55,949 nt of DNA. Source: Ophiosphaerella korrae. Its lineage: Eukaryota > Ascomycota > Dothideomycetes > Pleosporales > Phaeosphaeriaceae. Shown here piece after piece: positions 22,713-36,635 of the stretch. The notes beneath the pieces are model-generated. The model made no database searches. It worked only from the letters and a program-made list of their open reading frames with translations, and was not told the DNA's origin. Each line of letters begins with the position of its first letter. Within the stretch, counting starts at the first letter, position 1. Where the stretch lies: assembly GCA_028456385.1 (NCBI GenBank), contig JALNQF010000273.1, forward strand, positions 1 to 55,949, written 5' to 3'. Both the position numbers and the translations under genes were made by a program.

Positions 22713-23295
22713 TATTACTATTTTTTATAAATTATAGATTTAATCTTAACGTATACTAAATACTAAGAAATATAGAATCTTAGACTCTAAGAGAAGAAAA
22801 CTTTATAAATTAAATAAAAGTAATACACAACAGCTAAGATAAGATACTAAGTTCTTGTATAATTATATAGTAAAGTACTATAATAAGAAATATAAAGAAG
22901 GACTCTAATTTAAAGAAGAGAAAAAAGTATAGTTAGTCTAAAGAAATATTAAAAGTAAACAAATTAGTTTAAAACTAGATTACGTAAAAATAAGACTATA
23001 TAAGATTAAGTAGAAAGTTACACTAGTTATATTTAAATTAAAGCTACAAAGTAAAATAAAGATATACTTAACCTTTTATAGAGTACTACTTAAGATAGTA
23101 CTATAAAATATAGAACTACTAGTATATAAAGTAGATATATATAGAGAATAAGAGAAATAAGAAGTAAAAGAAATCTTATAATACTAGTTCTATAATAGAA
23201 GAAACTACTACTTAGTAAAATAGATAAGTATAAATAAGAAAGGGTAACTATAAAAAGATATATAGAAACTAGAAGATAATCTTAACTACTTTAAG

Positions 23296-23300
23296 AAACT
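23296..23300. repeat. TSD AAACT, left copy, element A2
   Basis: AAACT precedes A2 and recurs at 30330-30334. The B3 chromodomain sequence is continuous across the removed element. Confidence 0.95.
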
Positions 23301-23729
23301 TGTTACAGGTATAATAGAAGAAATCGAGATAGAACTAATTAGTCCTAATCTAAGCGCTAACGAAGCATAAGATAAGTAGGGTAACAACCTTAATTAAGAG
23401 ACTACACATAACTAGGATACCTAGGCTAATCTATAATCTATAGATTCTTAGCATTAATAGATTATAGATTAGGGCGATCTACAATCTACTAATCTTAGTA
23501 ACTATAGATTATAGATTACAAAGAGTATATAGTTAGTAAGATGCGTATTATTAAGATAGTATTAGTAATTTAATCCTTTAACTATAGAACGCTAATACAA
23601 GATAGTTGTAAAACATCTTCTATTATTTATAAGTTATTGTAGATTATAACTTAAGCTTTTACTATTAACTCTTAATCTACTAATACCTTTTAGGTACTAG
23701 GAAGTCGACCCTAGTAACACCCTATTACA
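23301..23729 (+). repeat. A2 5' LTR (429 bp)
   Basis: RIP-mutated match to the solo A LTR, with identical length. It starts TGTTACAGG and ends CCTATTACA, and is followed by the conserved TTTACTAATTTAGTTATTG segment. Confidence 0.95.
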
Positions 23730-23789
23730 CTTTACTAATTTAGTTATTGCAAGAAGTAAAGCGTAAGTAGCGTATAGTCTAGCTAATAT

Positions 23790-26700
23790 AATAGTAGAAA
23801 GTTTAACTAAAATAAGTAAAGTCCCTAAGAGTAGTTATAAGTCTAATAGTACTATATAGGAAATAATTAAGGACTAAATTAATAATTTAATCTTAGATAA
23901 AAAAGATATAAAAATAGTAATTAATACTTTAGAAATATAGAACAAAGAACTACAAGATTACGCAAAGTAGAATAAAGTATAAATTAAAGCTATTATTAAA
24001 GGTTAGAATTAGATAGAACTAATTATACAACGCCTAGTAATAAGTGCAATAAAGAAACTACCTAAAATACCTATCCTTAAGAAGTTTAACAAAACAAGGG
24101 AGAAACTAAGACCCTTTATTACTTTAGTATAACTCTAGATAGATATACAAGTACTATACTTTAATATAGAAGAAAAGAAGGTAATATATATTAGGTTACA
24201 CCTTAAGGAAGACGTAATAAGATAGTACAAACCTTATTAGATAGATTACACGATACACTCTCTAATAACTTAGAAGGACAAAACTAGAGCTATTTTTAGA
24301 AGTTACAAATACTTTACTAAACAAATAAGAGTAGTATTTAGGGATACAGACGTTACCTAATAAGCTAAAGAGTAGCTAGAAAAGCTTATACAAAGTTAGA
24401 GTATTCCTAAGTATATATTATAATTTAAATAACTATTACAAAACATAGAGTAGAATAAGTTAGCTCTAATATTACAATTTAAATAAGGACTTAACTCTAA
24501 GATTTAATATAAGATAATATATATAGAGAAACTACGAACACTAGAAGCCTTAAAGCAATAGGTAATATAAATTAACAATAACCTTTAAGAATAGAAAAAA
24601 AACAAATACAGAGGCTATATATAGAACTATAACAAAAGAGACTTTATAATCCTTAATACTAATAAAAATAGAAAGAAAAAGAAGAATAAAGACTTTACGT
24701 GCTTTAACTATAGTAAACTAGGCTACTACGCGAAAGATTGCTAATTAAAGAAGAAAAAGGATATAGTATGTTATAAATACAGGAAACCTAGACACTTTAT
24801 AAAGGACTATAAGAATAAGGACCTAAAGAAAGAAACTTAGTTAAAGATAACTAAAAAGAAAAAAGAAGTACTATAAGTATAGGCTAAACTATAAGAGAAG
24901 GTAGCTAGGAGTAAAGAAATATAATACGTAATACTCTATTAGACCTTTTATTACAAAGACGACTACTATATATATCTTTCTAGTAAATAGAGAGTAAGAT
25001 ACTTCTTATAATAGAGGTAGAAAGTAGTAGTAATAAAGGAAGATAGAATAAAAGCTTAGCTAAAAGAAATAGCCTAAGTAATAGACTTACTAGAAGAAGA
25101 TCTAGAAGAAGAAGAGCTCCTAGTACTATTAATCTAGGCTAAAGGACTAGTACTAGATAAAGAGACTACTACAACTACCTCTAAAGGACTACAAGGAAGT
25201 AAGAGATAGGTTAGTATAAGAGGTATAGAGTATACCTAGCTAATAATATATAGCTACAATAGCTATATAACTATAGATATAGAGAAACAAGATAAAGAAT
25301 AGAAGTTTGTTTAAAAATACTTACTAGTTATAAGTATAGAGGAAGCGTATAAAGACTAGAAAGAACGCAATTCTAAAGAAATAAAGTTTATACTATTTTA
25401 AGAATAGATAAAGTAATATATAGTTATAGTAGGAAGAATACTTATATAAAAAGAATAGTAATACCTTATAAGAAAAACGTAATAGATTAATAAAGCCTAT
25501 ATACTAAGAGTACTAGTAGTATACTATATCCTAATAATAAATACACCTAGAAAAGACAAGTACTAGGAAGGAGATAATAAAATAATAGATCTAGAATATC
25601 TAGTATATTTTAAAGTATTATAGATATTATACCTAGATAAGAATTGTATTATATATAGAAACCTAAAGGTAAATAACAATATATAGCTAATAAGAAGAAA
25701 AGGCTATAACTATACAAGAGTAATTATAGTAGAAGATATCTAGAGATAAGAAATAATTCTAGAAGATAGATACGTAGTATTAAGACCTAGTCTAAAACTA
25801 TTAAAGAAATGCGTCTAAGGAAGACTATAGTATAAATATACATATAATAAATATCTAAAATATAAAGAATATAAGCTTAAAATAGGGCTATAGCCCTAGA
25901 AAGATAGATAATTTATAAAGATACTAAGGTAAGAAAAACTAGAAGGTATAGGAGGCCTATATATTACAAAAAAAGGTATATACTAAAGAAAAAGAGTACA
26001 ATTAATAATTAATAGTAGAGCTATAAGAAACTTTATATTAAAGAAGTTTGTAGAAACACAAGGAATAGAATATATAATAAAGAAATACTCTTAACAATTA
26101 AATACGATTAAAAGAAAACTATTCTAGGAACTAATATAGTTTAAAACAGTACCTTTAACACTAAGGTTAAAAGGACTAGAAATTAAGAACATAGTTATAG
26201 ATATAACAACAATTAATAACAAATAAGATATAATATTAGGTATACTATAGTTATAGATAACTAACCTATATATTAATTAGAGAATAGAGAAGATTAACTA
26301 CTATAGAATAGACACGTTAAAGGCCTACAAGAACACCTATAAGGGAGAATTCCTAGAAGAATATAAGAAATAGGAAGAATAGCTTATAGAACCTAAAGAT
26401 TACCTTCTAGAATATTAACTATAGGACTTAGCAATAGAAACAAAAGAAAGAAAAGACGTAAGGTAGAGCCTAGTCTACTAGAAAATAGAAGAAGAGTTAA
26501 AGATTAAATAAATATTTATTTAAAACGTAATAAAAAAGAGATCGATAAAAGAATCTAAATCCTTAGTAGCTTATAGACTTATCTTTATAGATAAGAAAGG
26601 AATAAGTAATAAAAGACCTTATATAGACTTTAGAAAAACTAACGTAGTTATAAACAAGAACTAATACTCTTTACTAAGAATAGATATAATATAAGATAAA

Positions 26701-29226
26701 CTATAGAAAGTAACAATCTTTATAAAGTTAGATATCTAGAATACTTACTACTAAATTAGAATTAAAAAAGGTAATAAATAGAAAATAGTATTTAGAATAT
26801 AATAGAGATTATATAAATATTTAGTTATGCCGTTTAGCTTAATAAACGCACTAGTAGTATTCTAAGAAAGGATTAATATAGTACTAAGAGAGTACTTAGA
26901 TATATTTATATTCGCATACTTAGACGACATCCTTATATTCTTAGAAATAGAGGAAGAATATATACAATATATATATAAAGTACTAGAAAAACTAGTAGAA
27001 GCTAAAATATTTCTTAAGATAAGAAAATACAAGTTCTATATAAAAGAAATAGATTTCCTAAGGTTTATTATAGAACTAGGAAAGATTAAGATTAATCTAG
27101 AGAAGATTAAGTTAATTAACAAATAGCTAATACTAAGAAACCTAAAAGAAGTATAATAATTTTATAAGCTAGCTAACTTTTATAGGAAGTTAATAGTAAG
27201 ATAGTCTAAAGATATAGAACTAATAATAAGACTTATAAAAAAAGATACGCTATTTAAATAGATAAAAGAATGCGATAAAGTATTTAAAAAGATTAAGAAG
27301 AAGTTTATAGAAAACCTAGTTATTAGAATATATAACCTAGACCTACTAGTAATAGTAAAGATAGACGCATCTAACTTAGTCTATAGAATAGCACTAATAT
27401 AGGAAGACCTAGAGACTAAAAAAGAATACTTAGTTAAGAACTTCTCTAAGAAAATAAAGATAGTAGAACTTAACTACCTAATCTATAACAAAGAGATACT
27501 AGTAATCTATAAAGTATTTAAGTAATAGAGAGTATACCTATAAAGAGTAAAATATTAGATAAAGGTCTATATAGATTATAAGAATCTTATAAGATTTATA
27601 ATAAATAAAGAATTATTATAACGCTATACAAGATAGTAGGAATACTTATTAATATTTAATATAGAAATTATATATATAAAAGGGAAAGATAATTAGTTTA
27701 TAGATACCCTTAGTAGAAGGCTAGACTTACAAAAAGAAGTAAGCGCTACTAGTATAGTTCTAGTTAAGAATAAAAAAGGATACTTAGTCCTAAATATATA
27801 TAAAATAGCTACAATACTTAAAAGGAAGAGTAGCGAGCTAGATAAATAGATTTAGAAAACAATAAAAGAAGTATCTAAAGAAATAAAGAAACTAGAAATC
27901 TAAGAAGGATTTATACAAGCCTATAGAAGAATATACATCCTAAAGAAGATCTAGAGAGAATTTATATAATAATTCTATAAACTACTAGTATATAGTTACT
28001 AAGGTATTAAGAAAATATTAGATAGACTACTATAAGACTACTATATTCTAAAAGTAAGATAATTAGTAATAGAAGTACTACAAGACTATATAGAATATTA
28101 AAGAAATAAATACAATAAATATATACTATATAGAATATTATAACTAGTAGAAGTACTAGAATAACTATAGGGAGTTATTACAATAGACTTTATTACAAAG
28201 TTACTACAGTCTAAAGACCTAATATTAGAGGTTAAGTATAATAGAATCTTAATAATAGTAGATAAGCTTATAAAGTATATATACTTTAGACTATATAAAG
28301 AGAAAAGTAGGATAGAAGTTGCTATATACTAAGTTCTAGGAACTATAATTAGTTAATATAGACTACTAGATAAGATTATTATAGATAAGGATGTACGATT
28401 TATATTAAAACTATAGGGAATAATAACAGCGTAATTAGGAATTAAATATACAATGTCTATAGTATATTACTTACAAATAGATAGATAGTTAGAACGAATA
28501 AATTAGATAGTAGAACAATACCTAAGATGCTACCTTAACTATAACTAGAATAATTAGGTATAGTTACTACCTATAGTATAGTTAGTATACAACAGCGCAA
28601 AAAACGTAGTAATAAGAGTATTACTTTTTTTCGCGAACTATAGATTTGAACCTAATATATACTAGATACTAAGAAATTAGATATCTTAGTCCTTAAAAGG
28701 AGAAAGTTTTACTAATAGACTTAAAGATATACATAATTAACTAAGACAAGATATAGAATTCTTGCACGATTATATAACAAAATACTATAACAAGAAGTAT
28801 AAAAAGGAACTCTAATTTAGAGAGAGAGAAAAAGTATAGTTAGTATAGAAGAATATTAAAAGTAAGAGACTAAGTTTAAAATTAGACTACGTTAAAATAG
28901 GACTATATAAAATTAAGAAAGAAGTTATACTAGTTATATTTAAATTAAAGCTACTAAACAAGATAAAGATACACCTAATATTCTACGTAGCCTTACTAGA
29001 ACAAGTACTACTAGAAGTAGAACTACTAGTATATAAAGTAGACACGTATAGAGAATAGGAAGAATAAGAAGTTAAGAAAATCCTATAGTACTAGTTTTAA
29101 AATAGAAAAGACTACTACTTAGTAGAATAGATAGGTATAGACGAAAAAGGACAACTATAGGAAAAAATATAGGAACTAGAAGATAATCTTAATTACTTTA
29201 AGAAACTAGAAGACTTCTAAAGTTAA
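23790..29226 (+). pseudogene. A2 gag-pol, single-frame, RIP-inactivated
   Basis: Gag capsid at about 24080-24500. Knuckles at about 24698-24820: the first reads C-F-N-Y...Y-Y-A-K-D-C, keeping two Cys, and the second C-Y-K-Y-R-K-P-R-H-F, keeping one Cys and the His. Protease is at about 26000-26290. In RT (about 26520-27180) the catalytic box is intact as FAYLDDILIF at 26911-26940. RNase H spans about 27330-27730, integrase about 27920-28900, and the chromodomain about 29110-29217 (Y-L-V-E then IGIDEKGQ). The likely native stop is TAA at 29224-29226. Stops elsewhere are TAA or TAG. A Met start is not identifiable; ANIIVESLTK near 23790 may once have been A-N-M-I. Confidence 0.93.
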
Positions 29227-29900
29227 AACCCTCTAGAACGCCTAGTAGTAAACTAAGAGAACTAATATTACTAATAATAGATAGAGAGATAATAGAGACG
29301 TCTAGCGTAAGACCTACTATAGTAATATTAAACGCTTTATCTAAGTCTAGCTTAGCTTCTAGAGCTACTAACTACTTAGCTAATTTCTTATTATTTAAGG
29401 CCTTTATCTTACAAAGATAAGAGAGATAAGCTTAATTCTCTACTAGCTTACTCTACGTAAGCTCCTAGATACGCTTACGCTTAGCTTTAGCCTCTACAAT
29501 TTAAGATAGTAATTTCTCTTAAGTCTAGTTAATAGCTTTCCCTATTATTATTAAGCCTAGACGTAAAGATAAGTGTAATAAACTTATACTTAGAAAGAGA
29601 AATACTAGATACGTTACAAAAACTATATATATTTACATAAATATATACTTTATAAGCCTTACTATTGTTTATAAAAATAATATAAAGAAGAGACTTAGGG
29701 TTTAACTTAAGAGAAGTATAATAAGAGTAAGGAAATATTTTAATACTATTACGTAATACGTAATTAGTAAGAAAGTAGTAATAACGTGTAGATAAAATAG
29801 GTATAAAGGAGGATAAAGAACTCTATATTAATAAAGAAACTAGACTAATAACTCTAGCCCTAAGGTAAGAAAACTAAGACTTACTTAGGAGGAGAGATAG
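29200..29900 (-). pseudogene. A2 post-pol region with candidate antisense frame
   Basis: Homologous to 36611-37309 in A3, which is less mutated, and to the B1 region at 13263-13938. The antisense frame is interrupted only by TAA and TAG. The competing sense frame is open for about 70 codons after the end of pol (from about 29202 to the TAA near 29430). The region ends in a purine tract (GGAGGAGAGATAG) just before the 3' LTR. Confidence 0.4.
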
Positions 29901-30329
29901 TATTATAGGTGTAATAGAAGAAATCGAGATAAAACTAATTAGTCCTAATCTAAGTACTAATAAAGTATAAGACAAGTAAAGTAATAACCTTAATTAAGAG
30001 ACTATATATAACTAGGACACCTAGGCTAATCTATAATCTATAAATTCTTAGTATTAATAGATTATAGATTAGGGTAATCTATAATCTACTAATCTTAGTA
30101 ACTATAGATTATAGATTATAAAGAGTATATAGTTAGTAAAATACATATTATTAGGATAGTATTAGTAATTCAATCCTTTAACTATAGAACGCTAATACAA
30201 GATAGTTACAAAATATCTTCTATTGTTTATAAGTTATTATAGATTATAACCTAAGCTTTTACTATTAACTCTTAATCTACTAATACTCTTTAGGTACTAG
30301 GAAGTCGACTTTAGTAACACCCTATTATA
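29901..30329 (+). repeat. A2 3' LTR (429 bp)
   Basis: Same length as the 5' LTR. It starts TATTATAGG and ends CCTATTATA, followed by TSD AAACT (30330-30334). Confidence 0.95.
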
Positions 30330-30334
30330 AAACT

Positions 30335-30710
30335 AAAGGAGTTCTAAAGTTAAAACCCTCTAGATTACTTTATAGTAAAGTAAGAAAACTTGTAATACTA
30401 CTAATAGATAGAGAAGTAATAGGAACGTTTAATATAAGAGCTAGAGTAGCCCTTATTTTATCTTTAAAGTCTATCTTAGCCTCTATTATATAAAACTATT
30501 TAGATAACTTAGTGTTATTATAAGCCTTTATCTTCTAAAAACGCTTAATATAAGAATAAAGCTCTACTAGCTTATAAAAAGTTAACTTATACTTAGCTTT
30601 AGCCTTAGTAAGCTATAATAATAATTGTACTTAAGCCTTATTAATAGCTCTCTTTATATAATTTAGTAAAAAGAGATTATATAGTAATTAAATACTTATA
30701 CTTAGTAAGT
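30335..30710 (-). pseudogene. B3 post-pol region, part 1, with candidate antisense frame
   Basis: Plus strand begins with the last codons of B3 pol (AGGAGTTC, then TAA). The rest matches B1 13290-13640 and B4 39000-39260. The antisense basic segment (KIKA-like motif) is present. It is cut by A3 at 30715 and resumes at 37742. Confidence 0.4.
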
Positions 30711-30715
30711 AAAAT
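30711..30715. repeat. TSD AAAAT, left copy, element A3
   Basis: AAAAT precedes A3 and recurs at 37737-37741. B3 tail sequence is continuous across the element. Confidence 0.93.
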
Positions 30716-31141
30716 TGTTATAGGTGTAATAGAAGAAATCGAGATAGAACTAATTAGTCCTAATCTAGGCGCTAACGAAGTATAGGACGAGCGGGGTAAC
30801 GACCTCGATTAGGAGACCACACATAACTAGACACCTAGGCTAATCTATAATCTATAGACTCTTAGTATTAATAGATTATAGATTAAGATAATCTATAATC
30901 TACTAGTCTTAGTAACTATAGATTATAGATTACGACGAGTATATAGTTAGTAAGATGCGTATTGTTAGGATAGTATTAGTAATTTAATCCTTTAACTATA
31001 GAACGCTACTATAAGATAGTTGCAAAATATCTTCTATTGTTTATAATTATTATAGATTATAACCTAGGCTTTTACTATTAACTCTTAATCTACTAATACC
31101 TATAGGTACTAGGAAGTTAACCCTAGTTACACCTTGTTACA
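30716..31141 (+). repeat. A3 5' LTR (426 bp)
   Basis: Starts TGTTATAGG and ends CCTTGTTACA. It is three bases shorter than the family length because of small losses near GACACC and TATAGGTACT. The conserved CCTTACTAATTTAG segment follows. Confidence 0.95.
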
Positions 31142-31199
31142 CCTTACTAATTTAGTTATTGCGAGAAGTAAAGCGTAAGTAGCGTACAGTCTAGCTAAC

Positions 31200-34100
31200 A
31201 CGATAGTAGAAAGTTAAACTAAAATAAGTAAAGCCCCTAAGAGTAGTTATAAGTCTAATAGTACTATATAGGAAACAATTAAGGACTAAATTAATAATCT
31301 AATCTTAGATAAAGAAGATATAAAAATAGTAATCAATACTTTAGAAATATAGAACAAGGAACTGCAAGATTACGTAAAGTAGAATAAAGTATAGATTAAA
31401 GCTATTATTAAAGGTTAGAATTAGATAGAACTAATTATATAACGTCTAGTAATAAGTGTAACAAAGAAACTACCTAAGATACCTGTCCTTAAGAAGTTTA
31501 ACAGAATAAGGGAGAAACTAAGACTCTTTATTACTTTAGCACAACTCTAGATAGATATACAAGTACTATACTTTGATATAGAAGAGAAAAAGGTAATATA
31601 TATTAGGTTGCACCTTAAAGAAGACGCGATAAGATAGTACAAACCTTACTAGATAGACTATACGATACACTCTCTAATAACCTAGAAAGATAAAACTAGA
31701 GCTATTTTTAGAAGTTACAAATACTTTACTAAACAAATAAGAGTAGTATTTAGAGATACAGACGTTACCTAACAAGCTAAAGAATAGCTAGAAAAGCTTA
31801 TACAAAGTTAAAGTATTCTAAAGTACGTATTATAGTTTAAATAACTATCTTAGAATATAGAATAGAATAAGTTAGCTTTAATATTACGATTTAAGTAAGG
31901 ACTAAACTCTAAGATTTAATACAAGATAATATATATAGAGAAACTAAGGACACTAGAAGCCCTAAAGTAATAAGTAATATAAATTAACGATAATCTTTAA
32001 GAATAAAAGAAGAACAAATATAGAGGTTACACCTAGAACTATAATAAGAGAGACCCTATAATCCTTAACACTAATAAAGATAGAAAGAAAAAGAAGAATA
32101 AAGACTTTACGTACTTTAACTATAGTAAACTAGGCTACTATACGAAAGACTACTAATTATAAAAGAAGAAGGATATAGCATATTACAAATATAAGAAACT
32201 AGGACACTTTATAAAAAACTATAAAAGTAAGGACCTAAAGAAAGAAACCTAGTTAAAGACGACTAAAAAGAAGAAAGAAGTACTACAAGTATAGGCTAAA
32301 CCTTAGGAGAAAGTAGCTAAAAGTAAAGAAATACAATACGTAATACTCTATTAGACCTTTTGTTATAAAGACGACTACTATATACATCTTTCTAGTAAAT
32401 AGAGAGTAGGATACTTCTTATAATAGAGATAGAGAGTAGCTGCAATAAAAGAAAGAATAAAAGCTTAGCTAGAAGAAATAGCCTAAGTAATAGACCTACT
32501 AGTAGAAGATCTAGAAGGGGAAGAGCCCCTAGTACTATTAATCTAGGCTAAAGGACTAGTACTAGATAAAGAGACTACTACGACTACCTCTAAAGGACTA
32601 CGAGGAAGTAAGAAACAAGTTAGTATAAAAGATATAGAGTATACCTAGCTAACGATATATAGCTATAATAGCTATATAACTATAGATATAGAGGAACGAG
32701 ATAAAGAATAGAAGTTTGTTTAGAAATACTTACTAGTTATAAGTATAGAGGAAGTGTACGAAGACTAGAAAGAACGCAATCCTAAAGAAACAAAGTTTAT
32801 ACTATTTTAAGAATAGATAAAGTAATACATAGTTATAGTAGGAAGAATACCTATATAAAAAGAATAGTAATACCTTGTAAGAGAGACGCAATAGATTAAC
32901 AAAGCTTACACACTAAGAGTACTAGTAGTATACTATATCCTAATAATAGATATACCTAGTAGAAGTAAATACTAGGAAGGGGATAACAAAATAACAGACC
33001 TAAAACATCTAGTATACTTTAAAGTATTATAGATATTATGCCTAGATAAGAATTGTATTATACACAGAAACCCTAAAGCAAATAATAACGCATAGCTTAT
33101 AAGGAGAAGAGGCTATAACTATATAAGAGTAATTATAGTAGAAGATATCTAAGGATAGGAAATAATCCTAGAAGACAGATATATAGTAGTAAGACCTAGC
33201 CTAAAATTATCTAAGAAATGCGTCTAAAGAGGACTATAGTACAAATATATATATAATAAGTGTTTAAAATACAAAGAATACAAACTTAAAATAAGCCTAT
33301 AGCCCTAGAAAGATAGATAATTTATAAAGTTACCTAAGCAAGAAAAACTAGAAGGTATAGGAGGCTTATATATTACAAAAATAGGTATATACTAAGGAAA
33401 GAAAGTATAATTAATAATTAATAGTAGAGCTACGAGAAACTTTATATTAAAGAAGTTTGTAGAAATACAGGAAATAAAGTATATAATAAAGAAATACCCT
33501 TAATAACTAAGTACGATTAAAGGAAAACTATTTTAGGAACTAATACAGTTTAAGACAGTACCTTTAACACTAAGGTTAGAAAGACTAGAAATTAAGAATA
33601 TAGTTATAGATATAACAACAATTAATAACAAACAAGATATAATATTAGGTATACTATAGTTATAGATAACTAACCTACATATTAATTAGAGGATAGGGAA
33701 GATTAACTACTATAGAATAGATACGTTAAAGGCCTACAAGAACACCTGCAAAAGAGAATTCCTAGAAGAATATAAGAAATAGGAAGAATAGCTTATAGAA
33801 CCTAAAGATTACCTTCTAGAATATTAACTATAGGACTTAGCGATAGAAATAGAAGAAGGAAAAGATATAGGATAGAGCCTAGTCTACTAGAAAATAGAAG
33901 AAGAATTAAAGATTAAATAAGTATTTATTTAAAACGCAATAAAAAAGAGATAGATAAGAGAATCTAAATCCTTAGTAGCTTACAGACTTATCTTTATAGA
34001 CAAGAAAAGAATAAGTAACAAAAGACCTTGTATAGACTTTAGAAAAACTAACGTAGTTACAAACAAGAACTAATACCCCTTACTAAGAATAGACATAATA

Positions 34101-36635
34101 CAAGATAAACTATAGAAAGCAATAATCTTTACAAAGTTAGATATCTAGAACGCCTACTACTAAATTAGAATTAAAGAAGGCAACAAATAGAAAATAGTAT
34201 TTAGAATATAATAGGGATTATATAAATATTTAGTTATGCTATTTAGCTTAATAAATATACTAGTAGTATTCTAAGAAAGGATTAATATAGTACTAAGAGA
34301 GTACTTAGATATATTTATATTTATATACTTAGACGACATCCTTATATTCTTAGAAATAGAAGAAGAATACGTATAATATATATACAAAGTACTAGAAAAA
34401 CTAGTAGAAGCTAAAATATTTCTTAAGATAAGAAAATACAAGTTCTATATAAAGGAAATAGATTTCCTAGGGTTTATTATAGAACTAGGAAAAATTAAGA
34501 TTAATCTAGAAAAGATTAAGTTAATTAACGAATAGCTAATACTAAGAAACCTAAAAGAGGTACAACAATTTTATAGACTAGCTAACTTTTATAGAAAGTT
34601 AATAGTAAGATAGTCTAAAGATATAGAACTAATAACAAGACTTATAAAAAAAGATACGCTGTTTAAATAGATATAGGAATACGATAAGGCATTTAAGAAG
34701 ATTAAGAAGAAGTTTATAGAAAACTTAGTTATTAGAATATATAACCTAGACCTACTAGCAATAGTAAAGATAGACGTATCTAACTTAGTCTACAGAATAG
34801 TACTAATACAGGAAGACCTAGAGACTAAAAAAGAACACTTAGTTAAGTACTTCTCTAAGAAAATAAAGATAGTAGAACTTAACTACCTAATCTACAATAA
34901 AGAAATACTAGTAATCTACAAAGTATTTAAGTAATAGAGAGTATACCTATAAGGAGCAAAATATTAGATAAAGGTCTATATAGACTATAAGAACCTTATA
35001 GGATTTATAATAAATAAAGAATTATTACAACGCTATATAAGATAGTAGGAATACTTGTTAATGTTTAATATAGAAATTATATACACAAAAGGGAAAGATA
35101 ACTAATTTATAGACACTCTAAGTAGAAGACTAGACTTATAAGAAGAAGTAAGCGCTACTAGTATAGTTCTAGTTAAGAACAAAAAAGGACACTTAGTCCT
35201 AAATATATATAAAATAGCTGTAACACTTAAAAGGAAGAGTAGCAAGCTAGATAAATAGATTTAGAAAATAACAAAAGGAGCATCTAAAGAAATAGAAAAA
35301 CTAGAAATCTAAGAAGGATTCGCATAAGCCTATAGAAGAACATATATCTTAAAGAAGATCTAGAGAGAATTTATACGACAATTCTATAAATTACTAGTAT
35401 ATAGTTACTAAGGTATTAAGAAAATATTAGATAGACTACTGCGAGATTACTATATTCTAAAAGCAAGATAATTAGTAATAGAAGTACTACAAGACTATAT
35501 AGAATGTTAAAAGAATAAATACAATAGATATCTACTATATAGAATATTACAACTAGTAGAAGTACTAGAATAACTATAGGGAGTTATTATAATAGACTTT
35601 ATTACAAAGTTACTAAAGTCTAAAAACCTAATATTAGGGGTTAAATATAATAGAATCTTAATAATAGTAGATAAGCTTACAAAGTACATATACTTTAGAC
35701 TATACAAGGAAAAAAGTAGGATAGAGGCTGCTGTACACTAGGTTCTAGGAACTGTAATTAGTTAACACGGACTACTAGATAAGATTATTATAGATAGAGA
35801 CGTACGATTTATATTAAAACTATAGGGAACAATAATAGCGCAATTAGGAATTAAATATACAATATCTACAGTATATTACCTATAAACAGATAGATAGTTA
35901 GAACAAATAAATTAGATAGTAGAACAATACCTAAGATACTACCTTAACTATAACTAGAACAATTAGGTATAGTTACTACCTATAGTACAACTAGTATACA
36001 ACAGCGCAAAGAACGCAATAATAGGAGTATTACTCTTCTTTGTAAACTACAGATTTGAACCTAACGTATACTAGACACTAAGAAATTAGATATCTTAGTC
36101 CCTAAGAGGAGAAAACTTCGCTAATAGACTTAAGGATATATATAATTAACTAAAATAAGATACAGAATTCCTATATAATTAAATAGCAAAGTACTATAAT
36201 AAGAAGTATAAAGAGGGACCCTAATTTTAAGAGGGAGAAAAAGTATAGTTAGTACAAAAGAATATTAAAAGCAAGAAACTAAGCTTAAAATTAGACTACG
36301 TTAAAATAGGACTATATAAAATTAAGAAAGAAGTTACACTAGTTATATTTAAATTAAAGCTACTAAAAAGGATAAGGACACACTTAATATTTTACATAGC
36401 TCTACTAGAATAAGTACTACTAGAAGTAAAACTACTAGTATACAAAGTAGACACGTATAGAGAATAAGAAGAATAGGAAGTTAAGAAAATCCTATAGCAC
36501 TAGTTCTAAAATAGAAGAAACTACTACTTAGTAGAATAGATAGGTATAGACGAAAAAGGACAACTATAGGAAGAAACATAGGAACTAGAGGACAACCTTA
36601 ATTACCCTAAGAAACTAGAGGAGTTCTAAAGTTAA
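31200..36635 (+). pseudogene. A3 gag-pol, single-frame, RIP-inactivated
   Basis: About 1,800 codons. Gag capsid at about 31490-31900. Knuckle 1 is at 32107-32160 (YFNYSKLGYYTKDY) and knuckle 2 at about 32180-32224, where the His survives in K-L-G-H-F. The protease active site at 33420-33434 reads N-S-R-A-T for an expected D-S-G-A-T, and the protease flap/end motif D-I-I-L-G is at about 33640. RT at about 33930-34600 has an intact Y-L-D-D at 34326-34337. RNase H at about 34760-35150 ends in L-S-R-R-L-D-L. Integrase covers about 35330-36300, with core Asp residues in I-D-F-I-T and I-D-R-D-V-R-F. The chromodomain is at 36519-36620 (W-I-G replaced by stop-I-G, then D-E-K-G-Q). The probable native stop is TAA at 36633-36635. 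Confidence 0.95.

Larger units (their letters stand above)
17563..23300 (+). pseudogene. B3 gag-pol remnant (interrupted at 22265-22712)
   Basis: Same domain order as B1. Gag capsid is near 17919-18300. Two mutated zinc knuckles are at about 18535-18660 (YFNYSKRGYYIKDY, then YYKYKKLGYFTKDY). A truncated protease is near 19840-20030, RT at about 20210-20860 with box YLDN at 20601, RNase H at about 21000-21420 and integrase from about 21560. The integrase C-terminal part resumes after the solo LTR (22713) and the chromodomain lies at about 23180-23300. Gag and the RT box share a frame despite the 150-bp loss, but a single-base gain near 21136 shifts the remainder. TAA and TAG occur throughout. 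Confidence 0.88.
23301..30329 (+). mobile_element. Element A2, complete RIP-mutated Ty3/gypsy chromovirus (7,029 bp)
   Basis: LTRs of 429 bp at 23301-23729 and 29901-30329, with TSD AAACT. One gag-pol frame is preserved without a net shift from Gag (24082) through the RT box (26911) and integrase (28171) to the chromodomain (29110). A2 is inserted near the end of B3 pol and is therefore younger than B3. Confidence 0.96.

Noticed and set aside
22200..22737. Three ATG-started frames (22200-22526 minus, 22318-22509 plus, 22519-22737 plus)
   Set aside because: All overlap the clean solo B LTR, with its direct repeats producing repeated peptides such as FAIRDL. They cross the TSD into dead integrase sequence and are not genes.
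35507..35707. 66-codon minus-strand frame
   Set aside because: It is the complement of the A3 integrase core, whose sense-strand motifs are clear.
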